A stretch of DNA of 37,062 nucleotides from Symploca sp. SIO1C2 (GTDB lineage: Bacteria; Cyanobacteriota; Cyanobacteriia; Cyanobacteriales; Coleofasciculaceae), in assembly GCA_010672925.1 (NCBI GenBank), contig JAAHFP010000056.1, positions 1 through 37,062 of the forward strand. The letters run 5' to 3'. Below the pieces are notes generated by a model that had not been told where the DNA came from, ran no database searches, and saw nothing but the letters and a program-made list of their open reading frames with translations. Position numbers and translations under genes: made by a program. Positions within the stretch are counted from its first letter, which is position 1. Every line of letters begins with the position of its first letter. Below, in pieces: positions 32,911-37,062 of the stretch.

Positions 32911-33922
32911 TTAAACTTTTAACTAATACAGGCACTTGAGTTGTACTGAAAAATTGAGGTCGAAGCTGTTTCCCTCTTTGAGTATCGCAATTGAGAACCG
33001 ATTGTTGCATTGCTTCAGGGATAGCTGTTGCCCCACAAGCTGCACCAATTAATCCACCGACAATACAGGCATTGGTATCCGTATCTCCACCTCCAGTCAG
33101 AGTTTCCCTAATAGCTGCGACATAATCAGAACCCAACAATAAATGCCGAAAAGCATGGGTAAAAGCAATTTTAACAAAGCCTATTTGAGGAGAGTAAGCA
33201 ATATCGACATTATTTTCCGCATCTTGCAACCAACCGAGAACTTCTGCTTGTCCTGGACTAGTTTGAGTTACTTGAGCTTGTGATTCTAACCAACTTTTGG
33301 CAGAATCAAAAGCAGTTTGGCGATCGCCTGGTTTTCTGAGTAGGCTAGCAATAGCGATCGTGTAACAAGCAACAGCATAGCAGCAACTGGGGTTAGGGTG
33401 AGAAAGGCGAGAATCTTGTTGGGCAAATCTTGCTAGTTCTTCATTGCTTAATCGATATCCCCAAATTCCCAAAGGGGAGATTCTCATCAGAGAACCATTG
33501 GCTTTAGACTTCATACATCTTTGAGCCGCTGCTTGAGTCATTACTGCTGCATATCCCTCTTGCTCCAAGGCTTCTTGCCACTGAAACTGAAAAGGGGAAC
33601 CCAAAGAAGCAGAAGTAGTAGAGCCGATATCAAAAGGCTGGGATGCCACCCATTGAGCATAACTTTGAGCAACAGTTTCAATCTCAAAATTCTTGCTTTG
33701 GGATAGGGCTTGAGCTAAACAGAGAGTCAGTTCCCCATCATCAGTAATTTGCCCTGGAGCAACTCGCCAAATACCACCTCCCGGCATCATCATGGCACGA
33801 TTCGCTTTTTCTTTAGTTGGTTTGCGTGGCAGAAATTCTAAGGTTGCTCCAGCTGCATCTCCTACCAAAGCTCCCAGTAAGCAACCCATTGCTGCATCAT
33901 CAGTATTTTGTGCTGGCTCCAT
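32906..33922 (-). CDS. ADP-ribosylglycohydrolase (DraG/ARH family)
   Basis: 338 residues. N-terminal GCLLGALVGDAAGATLEF, then the first metal-binding motif T60-D61-D62 in GQITDDGELTLCLAQ, and the second, D280 and D282, in LTGGGDTDTNACIVGGLIGA. These acidic residues hold the two-Mg2+ centre of the ARH fold, so it is probably active. DraG-type enzymes remove ADP-ribose from proteins (nitrogenase reductase in some bacteria) or act on ADP-ribosylated nucleic acid or small molecules. No DraT or ADP-ribosyltransferase is in the window, so the substrate is open. AAAGGAA lies before the start. Confidence 0.9.
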   Translation of the reverse strand: MEPAQNTDDAAMGCLLGALVGDAAGATLEFLPRKPTKEKANRAMMMPGGGIWRVAPGQITDDGELTLCLAQALSQSKNFEIETVAQSYAQWVASQPFDIGSTTSASLGSPFQFQWQEALEQEGYAAVMTQAAAQRCMKSKANGSLMRISPLGIWGYRLSNEELARFAQQDSRLSHPNPSCCYAVACYTIAIASLLRKPGDRQTAFDSAKSWLESQAQVTQTSPGQAEVLGWLQDAENNVDIAYSPQIGFVKIAFTHAFRHLLLGSDYVAAIRETLTGGGDTDTNACIVGGLIGAACGATAIPEAMQQSVLNCDTQRGKQLRPQFFSTTQVPVLVKSLI

Positions 33923-34023
33923 AGACAGAAATTCCTTTAGAGCTCCTGAGGAGCAAAATTAAATGAGAGAAACACTTAGTTCCTAACTCATCCTACCTCC
34001 TGCCTCCTGTTTATCAAGAGCGA

Positions 34024-35175
34024 TTAGTTGTTTGTTGAGGAAGAAGTCCCTTGAAGTTCCTCAACTAAAGCATTGTATGCTGGTTTAGGGCGATAAGATT
34101 CATCAAAGAGTAACGGTGAGTCTGGACGGTCAAAGAAGTAAGGAATCCAAGAGTATTTGTCGCTAAACCCCCAAGTTGCAAAAGATTTACAGTTAGGAGC
34201 ATTGAGACAAACACGTAGCATTTCTCGATAAACCTCTGCTTGAGCAGCCAACTTTTCCTCTCTTGTTCCCTTGCCATCGTAGATTTGTACATCCATTTCT
34301 GTAATCCGCACTTCTAAACCCAATTCACCCAGACGCTGAATATTTGCTGCTACCTTTTGGGGATTGGGGGGATTCTTGATGCGAGTGTGCATCTGAAAAC
34401 CGACACCGTGAATGGGGACACCCCGTTGCTGCAAATCTTTGACCAAGGCATAGATGGCATCACTCTTTTTGCCTAATCCCTCTCCATTATAGTCATTGTA
34501 GAATAATTTTGCTTGTGGATCTGCTTTATGAGCCCAACGAAATGCCATCTCAATATATTCCGGACCAATTCCTTGCCGCCAAATGGTTTTTCTGAGGGAA
34601 CCGTCATTTTCAATCGCTTCGTTAACGACATCCCAAACAACTATTTGTCCACGAAATCGACTAACTACTGTGTAAATATGTTCTCGCAAGATATCGCTCA
34701 ATTCTTGGCGGCTCCATTCTTTTTTCTTTAACCAGTCTGGTAAGTTGTTATGCCAAACTAAGGTGTGTCCGTATACCTGCATGTGGTTAGCTTGGGCAAA
34801 ATTGACTATAGTAGAAGGATTAGTAAAATCATAGCGATCGCGTTGGGAATGCAATTGCCCAAACTTCATGGCATTTTCTGGTGTTACCAGATTAAACTCA
34901 CGAGCTAGCACTTCTTGATAAGTATCATCTTCCCTTAATGGTCTAGCCTGTACTGCTGTGCCTATACTGATTCCTCGCTCTTTAGCTAAAGAACGCAAGG
35001 TAGTATCGGTTGAGCTCTGATTATTTTTATTCTGGGCTTGACCTATAGCGGAAGAGGTAGTAATCTCTTTCGGAATCTCAGCTCTACTATTTAATTGAAA
35101 GCTAAAAGTGAATAATTTTAAAGTTAAAGCTAAGGATATAAAGATTAAAACAGTCAGCCATTTATATTTTTTCAT
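34024..35175 (-). CDS. GH10 endo-1,4-beta-xylanase, copy A
   Basis: 383 residues. A hydrophobic segment at about 5-28 after a Lys-rich start is a signal peptide or membrane anchor, followed by a 30-residue linker. The GH10 barrel begins near 58 (LRSLAKERGISIGTAVQARP) and has LVTPENAMKF, YGHTLVWHNNLPDW, the acid/base Glu186 in VWDVVNEAIEN, YIEMAFRWAHKADPQAKLFY, VGFQMHT and the nucleophile Glu293 in ITEMDVQIYD, ending with WGFSDKYSWI and the usual PKPAYNAL. Both catalytic Glu residues are present, so it should hydrolyse xylan or a similar beta-1,4 glycan outside the cytoplasm. It lies 31 bases after a second GH10 gene, probably in one transcript. Confidence 0.93.
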   Translation of the reverse strand: MKKYKWLTVLIFISLALTLKLFTFSFQLNSRAEIPKEITTSSAIGQAQNKNNQSSTDTTLRSLAKERGISIGTAVQARPLREDDTYQEVLAREFNLVTPENAMKFGQLHSQRDRYDFTNPSTIVNFAQANHMQVYGHTLVWHNNLPDWLKKKEWSRQELSDILREHIYTVVSRFRGQIVVWDVVNEAIENDGSLRKTIWRQGIGPEYIEMAFRWAHKADPQAKLFYNDYNGEGLGKKSDAIYALVKDLQQRGVPIHGVGFQMHTRIKNPPNPQKVAANIQRLGELGLEVRITEMDVQIYDGKGTREEKLAAQAEVYREMLRVCLNAPNCKSFATWGFSDKYSWIPYFFDRPDSPLLFDESYRPKPAYNALVEELQGTSSSTNN

Positions 35176-35206
35176 GAATAGCTATAGATAGCAATTAGTT
35201 GTTTTT

Positions 35207-36343
35207 CTATTGGGAAGCCCCTTGAAGTTCCTCAACTAAAGCATTGTATGCTGGTTTGGGGCGATAGGATTCATCAAAGAGTAACGGTGAGTCTGGACGG
35301 TCAAAGAAGTAAGGAATCCAAGAGTATTTGTCACTAAACCCCCAAGTTGCAAAAGATTTACAGTTAGGGGCATCTAGACAAACACGTAGTATATCTCGAT
35401 AAACCTCTGCTTGAGCAGCCAACTTTTCCTCTCTTGTTCCCTTGCCATCGTAGATTTGTACATCCATCTCTGTAATCCACACTTCTAAACCCAATTCACC
35501 CAGGCGCTGAATATTTGCTGCTACCTTTTGGGGATTGGGGGGTTTCTTAAGACTAGTGTGCATCTGAAAACCAACACCATGGATAGGAACATTGCGTTCT
35601 AGCAAATTTTTAACTAACTCATAAATCGCATCAGATTTTTTCCCTAGTTCTTCTGCATCATGGTCGTTATAAAATAGACGTGCTTGTGGGTCAGCTTCAT
35701 GAGCCCAACGAAATGCCATCTCAATGTATTCTGGACCAATATTGTTCAGAAAAACTGAGTCTCTCATCTTTCCATTATGGCTAATGGCTTCATTAACCAC
35801 ATCCCAAGACTCTACCTGTCCTCGATAATGTCCAACAACGGTGTAGATATGCTGGCGCATTAGTTCTAATACTTCTTCTCTAGTCCACTCAGCTTCAGCT
35901 AACCAACTAGGAAGACTCTGATGCCAGACTAAAGTATGACCTTGAACTTGCATCTGATTAGTTTTAGCAAAGGTTACAAGGGCATCTGCATCAGTAAAGT
36001 CATAGCGGTGGCGTTCAGGATGCAGTATTCTCCATTTCATAGCGTTTTCAGGAACAAGTAAGTTGAACTCTCGTGTGAGGATTCCTCGATAGTTAGCATC
36101 TTCACGGAAAGGTTCCATAAGTACCGCTGCTCCTACTTGTATTCCTTGTGCCTGGGCTAGGGAACGTAAGGTTGTTTTGAGGGATTTACTCTGATCAAGG
36201 TTCTGATACTGTTCAAGTTCTATAGAGTCAGTTGTATTAGCTATTTCTGTTTGATTACTCAAAATTAATTTCGAGCTAAAAACTGTCACAATTACTGTTG
36301 ACAAGAGCAATACTGTTAGGATCATCCATTTTTTGATTCGCAT
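35207..36343 (-). CDS. GH10 endo-1,4-beta-xylanase, copy B
   Basis: 378 residues with the same plan as copy A: N-terminal signal or anchor at about 7-28 (ILTVLLLSTVIVTVFSSKLI), linker, then the GH10 barrel. The acid/base is Glu185 in SWDVVNEAISHN and the nucleophile Glu292 in WITEMDVQIYDG. From about residue 255 on it is almost the same as copy A (about seven differences in about 120 residues, and very similar DNA), while the first two thirds are clearly more diverged. It is upstream of copy A and probably transcribed with it. A putative promoter would be in 36344-36467, which otherwise holds only a heptamer array. Confidence 0.93.
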   Translation of the reverse strand: MRIKKWMILTVLLLSTVIVTVFSSKLILSNQTEIANTTDSIELEQYQNLDQSKSLKTTLRSLAQAQGIQVGAAVLMEPFREDANYRGILTREFNLLVPENAMKWRILHPERHRYDFTDADALVTFAKTNQMQVQGHTLVWHQSLPSWLAEAEWTREEVLELMRQHIYTVVGHYRGQVESWDVVNEAISHNGKMRDSVFLNNIGPEYIEMAFRWAHEADPQARLFYNDHDAEELGKKSDAIYELVKNLLERNVPIHGVGFQMHTSLKKPPNPQKVAANIQRLGELGLEVWITEMDVQIYDGKGTREEKLAAQAEVYRDILRVCLDAPNCKSFATWGFSDKYSWIPYFFDRPDSPLLFDESYRPKPAYNALVEELQGASQ

Positions 36344-36400
36344 AGTTTTTAATTAATATAGTGTTTCTCATACTTGTGAGGTAAATTCACTATTGGTTTT

Positions 36401-36421
36401 GGGAATGGGGAATAGGGAATG
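36401..36421. repeat. Heptanucleotide tandem repeat (GGGAATG/GGGAATA)
   Basis: Three units, GGGAATG, GGGAATA, GGGAATG, complementary to the array at 374-394. It lies in the upstream region of the xylanase pair. Confidence 0.8.
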
Positions 36422-36467
36422 AAAAATGTACCTCACGGATGCGAGAATTGCTATAGTAACAATTGCT

Positions 36468-37062
36468 TTAACAAACAACATTTTTTAAGCCTAATCTGTT
36501 GAAAAGCATTGAAAGACCAAGGGAGATAGCAAGTAAACCAATCCAACCGACCAATTTCATAATTAATAATTCTGGTAAATTGAAAATTATCTCACTGAAC
36601 CATCTAGTACCAAATGATAAAAAAACTTGGCTAATGATGCCATTAAAACAGAAAATGCCTAAACTATATTTTGATAATAGTGAAATGGTATTTTTTAACC
36701 TTGAATTAAACTGTTCTTCTGTAAGATTAACGCAGCATATAAAAATAACTGGGACACTCAAAATACAAGAAATCATAACATAATCAAAAGGAGGAATATC
36801 TCCTTCTGTGATTTTAAATAACCAGCTATTTTCCAAAAAACAAGCAAAAGAATAAATTGAAATCAATAGTATCTTGATTGGTAAATTAATTTTTTCACTT
36901 AAATAGCTTAAGTAATTCAAGTTTTTGCAAATAAATATTCCCAGAATTAAATAAATAAACCAATAAATTACAAGAGGACGATCAATGCTTCTTAGGACTA
37001 AAGTCACTCCTGAGTACTGTTCTGAGCATAAAGCTAATTGTATTAGCAAAAATATGATTGCT
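36468..37062 (-). CDS. Acyltransferase-3 family membrane protein, C-terminal part
   Basis: About 197 residues are visible; the frame is open to the right edge of the window, so the start lies outside. The visible part has about five or six membrane helices. LVIYWFIYLILGIFI and LLSKYSLGIFCFNGIISQVF match the late helices of the acyltransferase-3 (OafA/NodX-like) family, which acylate sugars at the membrane. The catalytic His of the family is in the N-terminal part and cannot be seen. The region is AT-richer than the xylanase genes. Confidence 0.6.
   Translation of the reverse strand, partial: AIIFLLIQLALCSEQYSGVTLVLRSIDRPLVIYWFIYLILGIFICKNLNYLSYLSEKINLPIKILLISIYSFACFLENSWLFKITEGDIPPFDYVMISCILSVPVIFICCVNLTEEQFNSRLKNTISLLSKYSLGIFCFNGIISQVFLSFGTRWFSEIIFNLPELLIMKLVGWIGLLAISLGLSMLFNRLGLKNVVC

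Noticed and set aside
32906-33922. Assignment as nitrogenase regulator DraG
   Set aside because: The ARH fold is clear, but no draT or nif gene is nearby and related enzymes have many substrates.

Overview
The window reads as the chromosome of a cyanobacterium, probably a filamentous one. Evidence: about twenty copies of the HIP1 octamer GCGATCGC, many heptanucleotide tandem arrays of the type described in cyanobacteria, several Uma2 (DUF820) genes, a pentapeptide-repeat protein, an SLH-domain protein and abundant multi-domain histidine kinases. I see no rRNA, tRNA, CRISPR array or prophage. Genus cannot be set from what I can see.

Layout. 1-250: left end of an IS200/IS605-type element with the first codons of a tnpB-like gene leaving the window. 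443-4659: two tandem hybrid histidine kinases, the first membrane bound with a large sensor domain, the second soluble (REC-HisKA-HATPase). 4800-8562: FAD monooxygenase, family 2 glycosyltransferase, MFS exporter. 8736-11042: a DUF433-type protein with a foreign-looking tail, a methyltransferase, a decayed internal fragment of an MFS gene, and an intact DUF433/DUF5615 toxin-antitoxin pair. 11144-14116: a large fusion of a PlsY-like membrane domain to a PEP-synthase/rifampin-phosphotransferase-like enzyme. 14364-18327: SLH protein, signal peptidase I, FMN-binding PPOX protein, NAD(P)-binding NmrA/SDR protein. 18453-20797: a divergent pair, an ATP-grasp ligase and a CitE-like lyase. 20934-24339: gene remnants (HEPN, Uma2), an intact Uma2, and ilvD. 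24631-30050: pentapeptide-repeat protein and a 1477-residue alpha-2-macroglobulin. 30286-32905: a minus-strand cluster (retropepsin-like protease with an overlapping partner, an antitoxin with only a stub of its toxin, a Uma2) followed by an antitoxin with a toxin truncated by a repeat. 32906-37062: ADP-ribosylglycohydrolase, two tandem GH10 xylanases, and the end of an acyltransferase-3 membrane protein.

The strongest theme is repeat activity. At least nine arrays with an exact 7-bp period, several palindromic families and one MITE-like element lie between genes, and some have entered reading frames as in-frame peptides (a kinase, the PlsY fusion, the macroglobulin) or cut genes short (a RelE/ParE-type toxin, a Uma2). 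Two genes begin directly at the end of a heptamer array. The best candidates for undescribed biology are the PlsY/phosphotransferase fusion, the protease/partner gene pair, the divergent ATP-grasp/CitE-like pair, and the macroglobulin that lacks an export signal. All functions are inferred from motifs read by eye; no database search was run.
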